DNA of 64,000 bases from Acidobacteria bacterium AB60 (GCA_008682415.1 VANK01000002.1:248001-312000), one strand, 5' to 3'; numbered from the stretch's first letter, positions 27,864 through 37,283 are shown. A program made the numbers and translations. The notes: generated from the letters alone by a model not told the origin.

Positions 27864-28268
27864 TCAGGCCCGTTTGCCTGATTGCGGCGAGTGCTTCGGC
27901 TCCGCTCGGGCGGCTGGCTCCGTCTTCTGCTCTGAGAAGGCGATCAGAAGACGATCGAGCTTTGCGTCGAGATCATCCAGCCGCATCTCCAGATTCGTGA
28001 ACCGCTCCGCCAGGGCGGCCACTTCCTGCCGCGATGGCAGGGAAAACTGCTGGAGTCCCTGAAGGATGGACTTTTCCAGCGCTTCACGAAAGGGCGCTGA
28101 CGCCGAGATGCAATAGTCGAGCATTGCTCCTGTGGCCTGCGCATACGATTCAGTATTGACGGTATCGATCATTGCCTTGGACATCGCATCGAGGTACTTA
28201 TCGCGCATCCCTCGGAACGACTCGTAGGGATCGAATGGCTTGGCGTTTTCTTGTCTAGTTTCTGACAT
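27864..28268 (-). CDS. phaE: Short PhaE-like subunit of the PHA synthase
   Basis: The gene encodes 134 aa. The segment SYAQATGAMLDYCISASAPF followed by LPSRQEVAALAERFTNLEMR matches the conserved C-terminal part of PhaE, with the LPSR turn and the coiled coil that follows. Known PhaE proteins are about 350 aa, so this is a minimal version lacking most of the N-terminal region. Its location directly upstream of phaC supports the role as activating partner. A small phasin is the alternative. Confidence 0.7.
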   Translation of the reverse strand: MSETRQENAKPFDPYESFRGMRDKYLDAMSKAMIDTVNTESYAQATGAMLDYCISASAPFREALEKSILQGLQQFSLPSRQEVAALAERFTNLEMRLDDLDAKLDRLLIAFSEQKTEPAARAEPKHSPQSGKRA

Positions 28269-28404
28269 AGGTCACCTGGAACAAGCGCAGCATACTCTTT
28301 TCGATCGCGCCGGGCAGTGACTTCGCGAAAAAAGCGGGCGAGATCGCTGCCCGGCTCGTCTGCGGAAGAACGACGGTCGTGCCGATCCGAAGTGCGACGC
28401 CGGA

Positions 28405-28983
28405 TCAGTGCGTTACGAGGTCCAGCAGTTCCTTCTGCGCCTCCACAACGGTGTCGACGCTCCGCTGGAAGGTATCGGTGAAGGCGTCGGCCTGTGTCCC
28501 GGTGAGCCCGAATTGGCGCCGTGTGGCGTCTACCACCGCCTTGGTTTGCGCAGCCGTGTTCTCCAAGGCTTTCTTTTGGACCGCGAACGAACGTTCGAGA
28601 GCCTGCTTGGCCACGCTGGTCGTTGATTCGCTCGAGATCTTTTCCGACCGAGATCGATCTTTGAACATATCGGTCCACACTCGGCCCTGTTCGACCACGA
28701 AGTCAATGGCAGCTTTTTGCGTATCGGCGTAGCGGTTGATTGCGCCGCTGGTCACTTCCAGAATGGGAGCGGCCGGGACTCCGGGCAGCTTCCCGGCGGT
28801 CTTCCTGGCGACATCCACCAACTCCGTTGCATGCTGCACTGCGACATCAATGCACTGCTTCTGAACGTCGGCAATTCGCTCCATCCCGCGCAGGAACAGA
28901 GCGGCTGATTCGTCCTGGAACTCAGGTTTTGATGGGCCATCCTCCATGACTGGGTCACGATTGGCCTTGGCTGCTGCGGTCAT
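28405..28983 (-). CDS. Phasin-family granule-associated protein
   Basis: The gene encodes 192 aa from the ATG at 28983, which has AAGGAG 7 bp upstream; an in-frame ATG at 29028 would run into the operator. The protein is almost entirely amphipathic helix (GMERIADVQKQCIDVAVQHA; SVAKQALERSFAVQKKALEN; TFQRSVDTVVEAQKELLDLV), which is the phasin pattern. Phasins coat PHA granules and control their size. It is the first gene of the minus-strand phasin-phaE-phaC set, divergent from phaR. Confidence 0.8.
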   Translation of the reverse strand: MTAAAKANRDPVMEDGPSKPEFQDESAALFLRGMERIADVQKQCIDVAVQHATELVDVARKTAGKLPGVPAAPILEVTSGAINRYADTQKAAIDFVVEQGRVWTDMFKDRSRSEKISSESTTSVAKQALERSFAVQKKALENTAAQTKAVVDATRRQFGLTGTQADAFTDTFQRSVDTVVEAQKELLDLVTH

Positions 28984-29003
28984 TTTGATTCTCCTTCCGT
29001 GCG

Positions 29004-29033
29004 CTGCATGCTGCATAAAATGCTGCACTGCAG
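29004..29033. promoter_or_regulatory. PhaR operator between phasin and phaR
   Basis: CTGCACTGCAG (29023-29033) is an exact CTGC-N3-GCAG site. A degenerate half-site copy (CTGCATGCTGC, 29004-29014) lies about two turns away. The site stands between the divergent phasin and phaR genes, the usual place for autoregulation and phasin control by PhaR. Confidence 0.65.
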
Positions 29034-29102
29034 CAGACGCTTAATATGGTACTCCGTTCGGGATTTCTGTCAAGACGCATATTATGGAAAGAAGTCTTCT
29101 TT

Positions 29103-29672
29103 ATGGCCGCCAAATCCATCCTGATCAAAAAGTACGAGAATCGGCGCCTCTATGACGCGACGAACAGCCGGTACGTGAATCTGGAGGAGGTGGCGGCGTT
29201 CGTGCAGCGGGGATACGAGGTGCGGGTGATCGACGCTTCCTCGGGTGAAGATATTACGCGGGTTGTCCTGACGCAGATCATTGCTGAAGGCGCCAAGACG
29301 CCGGATTCCGGCTTTCCGCTCGATATTTTGCGCCAGATGGTGATGGCGTCGGGGCGGGCCAGCCAGGAGAATGCGCTCCGATACACCAAGGCCATGCTCG
29401 ACCTGTACCAGAGCACGTACCGAGCGATGGCGCCGGCCTTAAATCCCTTTGAGTTTCTGCAGAAGGCGCCGGGGACGGGCGGGCAGGCCGCGAAGGATAT
29501 GACCGATGCTTCGGCGCCTCCCGAGGTGTCTCGGAGCGATCAGGAAACGGAAGAGATGGGCCGCCTTAAAAAGCGGCTTGCCGAGTTGGAAGAACTGGTG
29601 TCGACCCTCGCGACGAAACCGACTCGCGCCAAAAAGGGCCGTCCGAAGGCCAAGAAGCGGAAGGCGAAATGA
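29103..29672 (+). CDS. phaR: Polyhydroxyalkanoate synthesis repressor PhaR
   Basis: The gene encodes 189 aa from the ATG at 29103. The N-terminal ILIKKYENRRLYDATNSRYV and GEDITRVVLTQIIAEG are the PHB accumulation regulatory DNA-binding domain. A central region (LRQMVMASGRASQENALRYT) may bind polymer or granules, and the C-terminus is a coiled coil with a Lys/Arg-rich tail. PhaR represses phasin genes and is released when it binds nascent polymer. Matching operators are found at 29023 and 19336. Confidence 0.94.
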   Translation: MAAKSILIKKYENRRLYDATNSRYVNLEEVAAFVQRGYEVRVIDASSGEDITRVVLTQIIAEGAKTPDSGFPLDILRQMVMASGRASQENALRYTKAMLDLYQSTYRAMAPALNPFEFLQKAPGTGGQAAKDMTDASAPPEVSRSDQETEEMGRLKKRLAELEELVSTLATKPTRAKKGRPKAKKRKAK

Positions 29673-29734
29673 GGGGCAATTTCAGAGAGAACCGGGTATT
29701 TCTGGTGAATTAGCTACTCATCGGCCAGAAATAA

Positions 29735-29767
29735 AACGGCCTAGAAGCCGGTATCTTCTAGGCCGTT
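29735..29767 (-). terminator. Rho-independent terminator of tRNA-fMet
   Basis: Perfect 13-bp arms AACGGCCTAGAAG / CTTCTAGGCCGTT surround a 7-base loop. On the minus strand the stem is followed by TTATTTC, so it terminates the tRNA; on the plus strand it also lies 62 bp after phaR and may serve both. Confidence 0.8.
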
Positions 29768-29797
29768 GTCATTTCGCCACTTGCGCGTGGACTTGAA

Positions 29798-29874
<77 letters not shown>

Positions 29875-29879
29875 TTTAC

Positions 29880-29908
29880 ATTTTAGCAACGGGGGTGGCG
29901 GGGGTCAA
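29880..29908 (-). promoter_or_regulatory. Promoter of tRNA-fMet
   Basis: On the minus strand TTGACC (29908-29903), a 17-bp spacer and TAAAAT (29885-29880) form a strong promoter. The -10 ends only 5 bp before the mature 5' end of the tRNA, so the primary transcript would have little or no leader. Confidence 0.8.
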
Positions 29909-29973
29909 CACGGCCCGCCGCGCAAGGTGTCCCGAGCAGAAACCACATCGCATCAACTGCTACATTGAGCAAG

Positions 29974-31563
29974 ATGCGAGGTGTGATTTCCTGGATCTCG
30001 GCACGATCCCGCCACCCTTTGTTTCTGCTCGGGTTGGCGGCCGGCCTGGTGGCGTTTGTGGTTCAGTCAGGGGAGCTCGGCTCGGCCGATACCCAGCACC
30101 GGCTGCAATCCGCGCATTCGTTCTGGACCTCCGAGCCGCCGGTGTTTCCCAATGAGTACCCGGAGTTCGGGATTCACGGACGCGATGGCAGTCTACAGAG
30201 CTGGTATGGTATCGGACAGTCTCTCCTGCTGCTGCCCTTCGACATCGCGGGAACCTACCTGGAGCGTCTCCCGGTGTTTGCCGACTACAACGGGGATGAC
30301 CCGAGCGTGCGGAACATCTTTGTTAGCGGCTGCGTGAACATTCTGCTCAGTGTCCTGACGGCGCTGGTCTGCTTCCGGCTGCTGCGCCTTATCGGCTTCT
30401 TGGTCCGGCAGAGTGTAGGAGGCGTGCTTGGCCTACTATTGCTGACGACGCATCTGCACTACACCCAAAACATGATGGAGAACAATTACATCTGCCTTCT
30501 CACGATCTGCGGGTTGACGTACCAACTGGACTGGACCAGGATGGGGCGGGAGCGGTCACTCCTGGTCGGATCATTCGCCTTCGGGCTGAACCTGCTCACC
30601 CGTCTGACCACCGGCCTCGATCTGTTGGCAGGCGCCCTGTTTGTGGTCCTAGTGCTACACCTGGAGGGCTGGCGGGGACGCGCGTTCTGGGGTGCCGTTA
30701 AGCGCTATGCGGTGGTCGCCGGACCTGTCTACGCGGTATTCGGGCTGCTGGACCGCCTGTACCAATACCACCGCTTCGGATCGTTCTTCAATACGTATGT
30801 CTCGGTAGTGGCGCGGGAGGCGCGAGCGCGCAATCCCTTGCTGCCGGCGAGCTACCCGTTCGAAACTCCATTTCACGTGGGGTTCTTCGGGGCGCTCTTC
30901 TCCCGGCAGAAGTCGATCTTCCTTTTCGACCCGCTGCTGATCCTCATGCTGCTCCTGATCGTGATCGCATGGCACAGGTTCAACCCGGCTGTGCGCGCCT
31001 ATGTGATCGCCAGCGGGGCCCTGCTGCTTGCCTATCTCTGCTTTTATGCCAGATACACGGTGTGGAGCGGCGACTTCGCGTGGGGTGACCGCTACGTCTC
31101 CACAGCGGTGGAACTGGCGTCTCTGCTCGCGGTTCCCCTGCTGATGAAGTACTTCGGCGAATTCGGGCGCCTGTTTCGGGCGGTGTGCATCGCAATCGTC
31201 GCCGCGAGCGCCGCGATCCAGGCGGCCTCGCTGGCGTTTTGGCTACCGCTGGAGATCTACCAGCGCGCATTCCTGGGCACCCGTTTCGTTGTCGGGCTAC
31301 GCTTCGAGAACATCGTTGGTTTTGCGATCGGGAAGATGCAGACGTGGGGGCTGTTTCCCTCATCCATCACTGACGATCCGTGGGACTACGTACACATCAG
31401 CTGCTGGAACTTCCTGCCATTTCTGCTGGCCCGCGTGGGGGCTGCGCCACGGTGGGTGGTGCACGTCACCCTCGGCATCTGGCTCGCAGGGCTTTCACTG
31501 CTGGGATGGGTGCTGTGGCGGGTCTATGGCGTGATCCGATCCAGCGCGACCGAGCCGGCATGA
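29974..31563 (+). CDS. Polytopic membrane protein, GT-C glycosyltransferase-like
   Basis: The gene encodes 529 aa; I prefer the ATG at 29974 to the TTG at 29965. About a dozen hydrophobic segments are visible. An acidic loop after the first helix (NEYPEFGIHGRDGSLQSWYG) and the SRQKSIFLFDPLLILM and WSGDFAWGDRYVS stretches resemble the periplasmic loops of GT39/ArnT-like mannosyl- or arabinosyl-transferases that use lipid-linked sugars. No exact family or substrate is recognised, and it stands alone. Confidence 0.55.
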   Translation: MRGVISWISARSRHPLFLLGLAAGLVAFVVQSGELGSADTQHRLQSAHSFWTSEPPVFPNEYPEFGIHGRDGSLQSWYGIGQSLLLLPFDIAGTYLERLPVFADYNGDDPSVRNIFVSGCVNILLSVLTALVCFRLLRLIGFLVRQSVGGVLGLLLLTTHLHYTQNMMENNYICLLTICGLTYQLDWTRMGRERSLLVGSFAFGLNLLTRLTTGLDLLAGALFVVLVLHLEGWRGRAFWGAVKRYAVVAGPVYAVFGLLDRLYQYHRFGSFFNTYVSVVAREARARNPLLPASYPFETPFHVGFFGALFSRQKSIFLFDPLLILMLLLIVIAWHRFNPAVRAYVIASGALLLAYLCFYARYTVWSGDFAWGDRYVSTAVELASLLAVPLLMKYFGEFGRLFRAVCIAIVAASAAIQAASLAFWLPLEIYQRAFLGTRFVVGLRFENIVGFAIGKMQTWGLFPSSITDDPWDYVHISCWNFLPFLLARVGAAPRWVVHVTLGIWLAGLSLLGWVLWRVYGVIRSSATEPA

Positions 31564-31642
31564 TCGATCGTCCCTTACGAGCCTGATGCATCAGGTGGAC
31601 TTCACCTGGGAAACGTGCATACTCAGAAGGCAAGGAGTCCGC

Positions 31643-33067
31643 TTGAGCGTCCACGATCCATCGTTATCGAACAACGATCTCTCTCCCACCGGGCCGGCGC
31701 AGAGGACCTGGGGCATGTACAACTATATTGCCCTGTGGTTTTCGATGTCGATGGAGATCACCACGTACCAGCTTGCGTCCTCGCTGATTGCGAAGGGGAT
31801 GGATTGGAAGCAGGCTCTTGCCACGGTTCTCCTGGGAAACCTGATCGTGCTGGTGCCTATGCTGCTGAACGCACATGCTGGCACCAAGTACGGAATTCCG
31901 TTTCCGGTTTTGATCCGGGCTCCCTTCGGCGTGCGGGGAGCGAACATCCCGGCTATTCTTCGAGCCGTTGTGGCGTGCGGCTGGTTCGGAATCCAGTCGT
32001 GGATCGGGGGAACGGCGATCCACTCGATGCTGGGCGTGATCTGGCCGGGGGCGGCGACGATGGACGGGGTCCGATGGATGTGCTTCCTTGCGTTCTGGCT
32101 CCTAAACATGGCCATCGTATGGCGCGGAGTGGAGTCCATCCGGCACCTGCAGGCTTTCGGGGCTCCCTTCATGTTTGTGATGGCCGCGCTGCTCATGATC
32201 TGGGTGCGGATGAAGGCGGGAAGCTTCGGGTCGATGCTCTCGACCCCGAGCCAGTTCCATTCGACGGGCGATTTCCTCAGGGTCTTCTTCCCTTCGCTAA
32301 CGGCGATGGTGGGGTACTGGGCTACGCTCGCCTTGAACATCCCGGACTTCACGCGGTATTCGAAGTCGCAGAACGCGCAGATTGTGGGACAAGGCTTCGG
32401 GCTGCCGGTGGCGATGACCCTGTATACGTTTGTGGGGATCTCGGTGACGTCAGCCTCGGCAGTTCTTTTCGGTAAGCCGATCTGGAATCCCATCGAGTTG
32501 ATTGGAGCCTTTCATCAGCCGGTGGTGGCGTTCGTGGCGCTGGTGGCTATTCTCATTGCCACGCTGAACGTGAATATCGGGGCGAATGTCGTGTCACCTT
32601 CGAACGACTTCTCCAACCTCTATCCGCGGCTGATCAGCTTCAGGACGGGCGGCCTGATTACGGGATTCCTGGGGCTGGCAATGTGTCCGTGGAAGCTGCT
32701 GGCGACTCCGGACAGCTACATTTTCGGATGGCTGATCGGCTACTCGGCGCTGCTGGGGCCGGTAGCGGGTGTGATGGTGTGCGATTACTTCCTGATTCGC
32801 GGGACCGACCTTGACGTGAATTCCCTCTACCACCGCGATGGGATTTACCACTACACGAAGGGCATCAATCCGCGCGCGCTTGTGGCACTGGGGGCGGGCG
32901 TGGGTGTGGCGCTACTCGGAACGGTGGCGCCGCCGTTCCACTTCTTATACGACTATGCGTGGTTCGTGGGAGCCTTTGTGGCCGCTGGTTTGTACCTCGC
33001 TCTTATGAAGGCAGCAGCGCCGGTAACGGATGCTGCGGAATCACTGAACGCGGCGGGATCAAACTGA
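31643..33067 (+). CDS. NCS1-family nucleobase:cation symporter
   Basis: About 474 aa from a TTG at 31643 with CAAGGAG 7 bp upstream; the frame extends to an ATG at 31586 without a site. Twelve membrane segments and NCS1 sequence are visible: NYIALWFSMSMEITTYQLAS, RAPFGVRGANIPAILRAVVA, GWFGIQSWIGG, LNIPDFTRYSK and NVVSPSNDFSNLYPRLISFR. NCS1 carriers import uracil, hydantoins, allantoin or cytosine. The convergent pyrimidine catabolic operon makes uracil or dihydrouracil the likely substrate. Confidence 0.9.
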   Translation: MSVHDPSLSNNDLSPTGPAQRTWGMYNYIALWFSMSMEITTYQLASSLIAKGMDWKQALATVLLGNLIVLVPMLLNAHAGTKYGIPFPVLIRAPFGVRGANIPAILRAVVACGWFGIQSWIGGTAIHSMLGVIWPGAATMDGVRWMCFLAFWLLNMAIVWRGVESIRHLQAFGAPFMFVMAALLMIWVRMKAGSFGSMLSTPSQFHSTGDFLRVFFPSLTAMVGYWATLALNIPDFTRYSKSQNAQIVGQGFGLPVAMTLYTFVGISVTSASAVLFGKPIWNPIELIGAFHQPVVAFVALVAILIATLNVNIGANVVSPSNDFSNLYPRLISFRTGGLITGFLGLAMCPWKLLATPDSYIFGWLIGYSALLGPVAGVMVCDYFLIRGTDLDVNSLYHRDGIYHYTKGINPRALVALGAGVGVALLGTVAPPFHFLYDYAWFVGAFVAAGLYLALMKAAAPVTDAAESLNAAGSN

Positions 33068-33080
33068 GCGGCCTTTGCGT

Positions 33081-34595
33081 TTAACGGACCTGCGGAAATC
33101 CCAGGTCGACTTTGCTCGAACCCGGATCGGGCCAACGGCTGGTGACCACCTTGGAACGTGTGTAGAACTGGATGCCCTCGGGCCCGTACATGTGCAGGTC
33201 GCCAAATAGGGAGGACTTCCAGCCACCGAAGCTGTAGTACGAAACCGGCACAGGAATCGGGACGTTGATGCCGACCATCCCCACTTCCACATCGAACTGG
33301 AACTGCCGGGCGGCGCCCCCGTCGCGTGTGAAGATGGCGGTGCCATTGCCATAGGCATTCTTGTTGATGAGAGCGATTGCCTCAGCGTAGGTGGCGACGC
33401 GGACAACGCTGAGAACCGGCCCGAAGATCTCCTGGTCGTAGCACGCCATGCCGGGCTGGACATGATCGAGCAGGGCCGGCGCGAGGAAGAACCCTTCGCC
33501 AGACGCAGACGGGCCGAGCTTGCCCTCAAAGGCAACAGTGGCGCCCTCCTGCGCGGCACGGCTTACGTGAGATGCGACCCGATCACGATGCTCGCGCGAG
33601 ATGAGAGGGCCCATCTGGGTCGCGGAGTCGGAGCCCGGGCCCACGGTAATCTTCTCGATTCGCTGACGGATGGCCTCGATCAACGGCTCAGCGACGTCGC
33701 CCACGGCAAGAACGACAGAGATGGCCATGCAACGCTCGCCGGCTGCTCCGTAGGCCGCGGAGACGGCTGCGTCGGCCGCCATGGAGAGATCGGCGTCAGG
33801 TAGAACGAGCATGTGATTCTTTGCCCCGCCAAGCGCCTGTACGCGCTTGCCGTTGCGAGTAGCGGTCTCATAGATGTATTTTGCGACCGGCGTGGAACCA
33901 ACGAAGCTGATCGCGCGAACGTCAGGGTGTTCGAGCAGGCGGTCTACCGCCACACGATCACCCTGCACCAGGTTGAGCACACCGTTCGGGAGGCCGGCCT
34001 CGCGGGCCAGTTCGGCGAGGAGAACACTGGCGGACGGTACCTTCTCCGATGGCTTCAGCACAAAGCAGTTGCCGCAGGCGAGGGCGTTGGCCAGCATCCA
34101 TAGCGGAACCATGGCGGGAAAGTTGAACGGGGTGATGCCAGCGACGACGCCGAGGGGCTGCCTGATCTGGTAAACGTCGACTCCGTGGCTGGACTGCTCC
34201 GAGTAGCCTCCTTTGAGGAGATTCGGAATTCCGCAGGCGAACTCAACGTTCTCAAGTGCCCGTGCGACTTCTCCCAGCGCGTCGGAGGTGGCTTTACCGT
34301 TTTCACGGGTGAGGATTTCAGCGATGCGCTCACGGTTCTGGACGATCAGATCGCGCAGGCGAAACATGATTTCAGCGCGGCGCGAGAGAGGCGTAGAACG
34401 CCAGCCTGCGAATGCGTCTTTGGCCGCCGCGACCGCGCGATCGACTTCGGCAGTGGAAGCGAAGGCGACCTGACCAATCACCTGGCCAGTAGCGGGGTTA
34501 TAGATGTTGCCGGTACGGCCGGAAGTGGATTGCAGCAACTTGCCATCGACCCAATGCGCAACGGTTGGGAAGGTTTCGATCTCGGAGAGGCTCAC
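33081..34595 (-). CDS. mmsA: CoA-acylating methylmalonate/malonate-semialdehyde dehydrogenase
   Basis: About 504 aa from a GTG at 34595 with TGGAG 7 bp upstream; an ATG at 34631 would overlap the preceding gene by 22 bp. ALDH-fold motifs are present: GVVAGITPFNFPAMVPLWML, FVLKPSEKVPSA, FVGSTPVAKYIYE, QALGGAKNHMLVLPDAD and the catalytic Cys in AAGERCMA. NADH-dependent CoA acylation would turn malonate semialdehyde, from beta-alanine, into acetyl-CoA, completing the pyrimidine pathway. The beta-alanine aminotransferase is not in the cluster. Confidence 0.92.
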   Translation of the reverse strand: MSLSEIETFPTVAHWVDGKLLQSTSGRTGNIYNPATGQVIGQVAFASTAEVDRAVAAAKDAFAGWRSTPLSRRAEIMFRLRDLIVQNRERIAEILTRENGKATSDALGEVARALENVEFACGIPNLLKGGYSEQSSHGVDVYQIRQPLGVVAGITPFNFPAMVPLWMLANALACGNCFVLKPSEKVPSASVLLAELAREAGLPNGVLNLVQGDRVAVDRLLEHPDVRAISFVGSTPVAKYIYETATRNGKRVQALGGAKNHMLVLPDADLSMAADAAVSAAYGAAGERCMAISVVLAVGDVAEPLIEAIRQRIEKITVGPGSDSATQMGPLISREHRDRVASHVSRAAQEGATVAFEGKLGPSASGEGFFLAPALLDHVQPGMACYDQEIFGPVLSVVRVATYAEAIALINKNAYGNGTAIFTRDGGAARQFQFDVEVGMVGINVPIPVPVSYYSFGGWKSSLFGDLHMYGPEGIQFYTRSKVVTSRWPDPGSSKVDLGFPQVR

Positions 34596-34609
34596 GGGGA
34601 AGCTCCATT

Positions 34610-35854
34610 CTATGGACGCGCAGCGATCCATGCGATGGTTTTGGAGGCGAGGCGATCGAAGGCATCGACGGCGAGACGAAGATGATCCTCGCGGGTGTCT
34701 TCAATGCGATTGTGACTGATGCCTCGCAGCGACTGGACGAACATCATAACGGTGGGGATACCGGCGCGGGATACCTCGGCTGCATCGTGCAGGGGGCCCG
34801 AGGGGAGCCGATGCGATTGGCCGGCGGTCTCATTGATGGCCTGCTCGCAGAGTTGGATCAGTTCCGGATGAAAGGGTACGGGTGCGATGTTCCAGATGCG
34901 CGACCACTCCACGGTGCAGCCCTCTTCTTCAGCGAACTGGCGACTCTTCTCCTGCGCTTCCGCGTACATGCTCCCGAGGATGGCGGGATCGAGGTCGCGC
35001 TGGTCGAGGGCGACTTCGCAGCGGCCCACGACGGCGGTGACGATGCCGGGATAGGTTTTGAGGCTGCCCACGGTACTGACGGCGTCGGGGTGCTGCATGG
35101 CGATGGGCCGAACGGCGAGAGCGAGTTTGGCGGCGGCAGCGAGAGCATCGCGACGCGTCTTCATCGGAGTGGATCCGGAGTGCGCCTCCTGTCCATTGAA
35201 CGTGATGGCATGGCGCTCGACTCCCTTGGTGCCGAGCACGACGCCGAGGGGCAGTCCGAGCTTTTCGAGGACCGGGCCCTGTTCGATGTGAAGCTCAAGG
35301 TAGGCCGCGGCCTCCTGGCGTTCGCGACGGGCTTCACCGATGGCTTCGATGGAGACGCCGCAGGCGGCCACGGCGTCTTCCATGCGTGTGCCGGCTGCGT
35401 CCGTACGGCCGCGATCCTGTTCGATCGATTGAGTGCCCGCAAAGGCGGAGGAGCCAAAGAGGCTTCGACCGAAGCGTGCTCCTTCCTCGTCGGCCCAATC
35501 GACCAGGCGGATGGTGATGGGCGGCCGCCCGTGGAACTCCGCGGAAATGCGGGTAATCACGGTGAATGCGGCCACGACGCCGAGCGCACCATCGAGCCAG
35601 CCTCCATTGGGAACGGAGTCCAGATGGCTGCCCAGAATCAGCGTGCGGGGTGACTCGCCGCGGAGCGTGGTCCAGCTGTTGCCGGCGGCGTCGAGGTGAT
35701 GCTGGATGGGCAGAGTGTTGAGCTTCTGCTGGAACCATGCGCGCGCCTTTAGCCACATGGGTGTCCAAGCCACACGCTGCGCTCCGTGCTCGTCTGAGGT
35801 TAGGGCGCGCAGTTCCTTGAGGAGGTCGATTGCGAGCTGCGCATCAGCGGGCAT
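34610..35854 (-). CDS. M20-type N-carbamoyl amino acid amidohydrolase (beta-ureidopropionase role)
   Basis: About 414 aa from the ATG at 35854, which overlaps the end of the hydantoinase gene by 11 bp; the frame runs further upstream without a site. Zinc-peptidase motifs of the hydantoinase/carbamoylase family are visible: GSHLDSVPNGGWLDGALGV, VDWADEEGARFGRSLFGS, LELHIEQGPVLE, and near the end LPSGPLHDAAEVSRAG, SHNRIED. It should hydrolyse N-carbamoyl-beta-alanine to beta-alanine, CO2 and ammonia. Allantoate amidohydrolase is a close relative; the operon favours the pyrimidine role. Confidence 0.88.
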   Translation of the reverse strand: MPADAQLAIDLLKELRALTSDEHGAQRVAWTPMWLKARAWFQQKLNTLPIQHHLDAAGNSWTTLRGESPRTLILGSHLDSVPNGGWLDGALGVVAAFTVITRISAEFHGRPPITIRLVDWADEEGARFGRSLFGSSAFAGTQSIEQDRGRTDAAGTRMEDAVAACGVSIEAIGEARRERQEAAAYLELHIEQGPVLEKLGLPLGVVLGTKGVERHAITFNGQEAHSGSTPMKTRRDALAAAAKLALAVRPIAMQHPDAVSTVGSLKTYPGIVTAVVGRCEVALDQRDLDPAILGSMYAEAQEKSRQFAEEEGCTVEWSRIWNIAPVPFHPELIQLCEQAINETAGQSHRLPSGPLHDAAEVSRAGIPTVMMFVQSLRGISHNRIEDTREDHLRLAVDAFDRLASKTIAWIAARP

Positions 35855-37244
35855 GGGCAGCCTCACGGAAGTACTGAGGATCCCGACGTAGCATGCGGCC
35901 CCGGTTCTTGTCTCCGACGAATGCTCCATCGCGGACCTGGATGCTTCCGCGAACGGTGACGACGGAGGGCCGGCCCTCAACGGAGAATCCTTCGAAGCCG
36001 TTGTAGTCGTTGTTCACGTGTTGCGAACGGGCGGAGAGGGTTCCACGGTAATGGGGGTCGTAGACGACGAGATCGGCATCAGCACCGACCGCGATGACAC
36101 CCTTGCGGGGCGCGAGGCCGAAGATACGCGCCGGACGGGTGCTGAGGGCGTCGACGAAACGGTGGATGTCGAGAAGGCCGCGCTTGACGCCGTAGGTCCA
36201 CATCAGGGTAACGCGGTCTTCAATCCCGGGAATACCGTTGGGAATGCGGGTGAAGTCGCCGTCGCCGAGCAGCTTCTGTTCCGTATCGAAGGGACAGTGG
36301 TCGGTGCCCACGGTATCGATGAGGGCCGCCTGAAGGGCATCCCAGAGGACCGGCGCGTTGCGGCGATCGCGGAGGGGCGGAGACATGATGTACTTCATGG
36401 CTTCAAGGCCGCCTCGCTCCGCGTAGGATTTGTCGAGCAGGAAGTGGGGCAGGACTGATTCAACGAAGAGGCGCACGCCGCGGAGCTTGGCATCGACTGC
36501 GGCGCGGAGGGCGGGGGCGCAGGAGAGGTGAACGACGTAGCCCGCTGCACCTGTCTGCTGGAGGAAGGTTGCGAATCGGCCGGTGCCCTCGGCTTCAACG
36601 GATTCGGGGCGGGAAGGCTCATGCCATTCGGGGCTGGTCTTTCCCTGGGCGAGAAGGCCCTGTTGCAATCTGCTGACCAGCTCGGCGTTTTCGCAATGCG
36701 CGGTGGTGATGACTCCGAGTTTCGAGGCAAGGCTGAGGGTCTGGAACATCTCCGCGTCATCGACGCCGAAAAAGCTTTTATAGGCGAGGAAGATTTTGAA
36801 GGACGCGGTTCCATCAGCGACGATCTCGCGGAGTTGGGACTCGGTGCTCGCGTCAAACCGGGTGACCCCCATGTGGAAGGCATAGTCGCAGGCGCTGTTT
36901 CCCTCCGCCTTTTGCTTCCAAGTGTGGTAACCGGCGAGGGCATCCTCATTGCGGGAGGGACAGACCATCTCGATGAAAGTTGTGGTGCCCCCGATCAGCG
37001 CGGCCCTGCTTGCAGTGGCGTGCGTGTCCTTGGCAAAGGTGGCCATGAAGGGGAGATGAACGTGCACGTGGGGGTCGATGAAGCCAGGAAAGACGAGCTT
37101 TCCTGTTGCGTCGACGACCTGGCATTCCGGGGGCTGCTCCAGCCCTGTTCCTACGGCAGAGATTGTTTCGCCTTCGACGAGAATGTCGGCGTGGAATCGC
37201 GACTCCGCCGTGACGATCTCTCCCCCTTTGATCAACAACGCCAT
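35844..37244 (-). CDS. hydA: Dihydropyrimidinase / D-hydantoinase
   Basis: The gene encodes 466 aa. It opens dihydrouracil to N-carbamoyl-beta-alanine. The amidohydrolase metal ligands are in place: HVH in FIDPHVHVHLPF, the carboxylated Lys in ASFKIFLAYKS, His in TTAHCENAEL and VVHLSCAP, and Asp in TVGTDHCPFD. The C-terminal VGADADLVVYDPHYRGTLSA is typical. The gene sits between preA and the carbamoylase on the same strand. Confidence 0.94.
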   Translation of the reverse strand: MALLIKGGEIVTAESRFHADILVEGETISAVGTGLEQPPECQVVDATGKLVFPGFIDPHVHVHLPFMATFAKDTHATASRAALIGGTTTFIEMVCPSRNEDALAGYHTWKQKAEGNSACDYAFHMGVTRFDASTESQLREIVADGTASFKIFLAYKSFFGVDDAEMFQTLSLASKLGVITTAHCENAELVSRLQQGLLAQGKTSPEWHEPSRPESVEAEGTGRFATFLQQTGAAGYVVHLSCAPALRAAVDAKLRGVRLFVESVLPHFLLDKSYAERGGLEAMKYIMSPPLRDRRNAPVLWDALQAALIDTVGTDHCPFDTEQKLLGDGDFTRIPNGIPGIEDRVTLMWTYGVKRGLLDIHRFVDALSTRPARIFGLAPRKGVIAVGADADLVVYDPHYRGTLSARSQHVNNDYNGFEGFSVEGRPSVVTVRGSIQVRDGAFVGDKNRGRMLRRDPQYFREAAHAR

Positions 37245-37283
37245 GCGAAAAACCTGACCTCTCCAAGTAGATTGTGATCGCTT

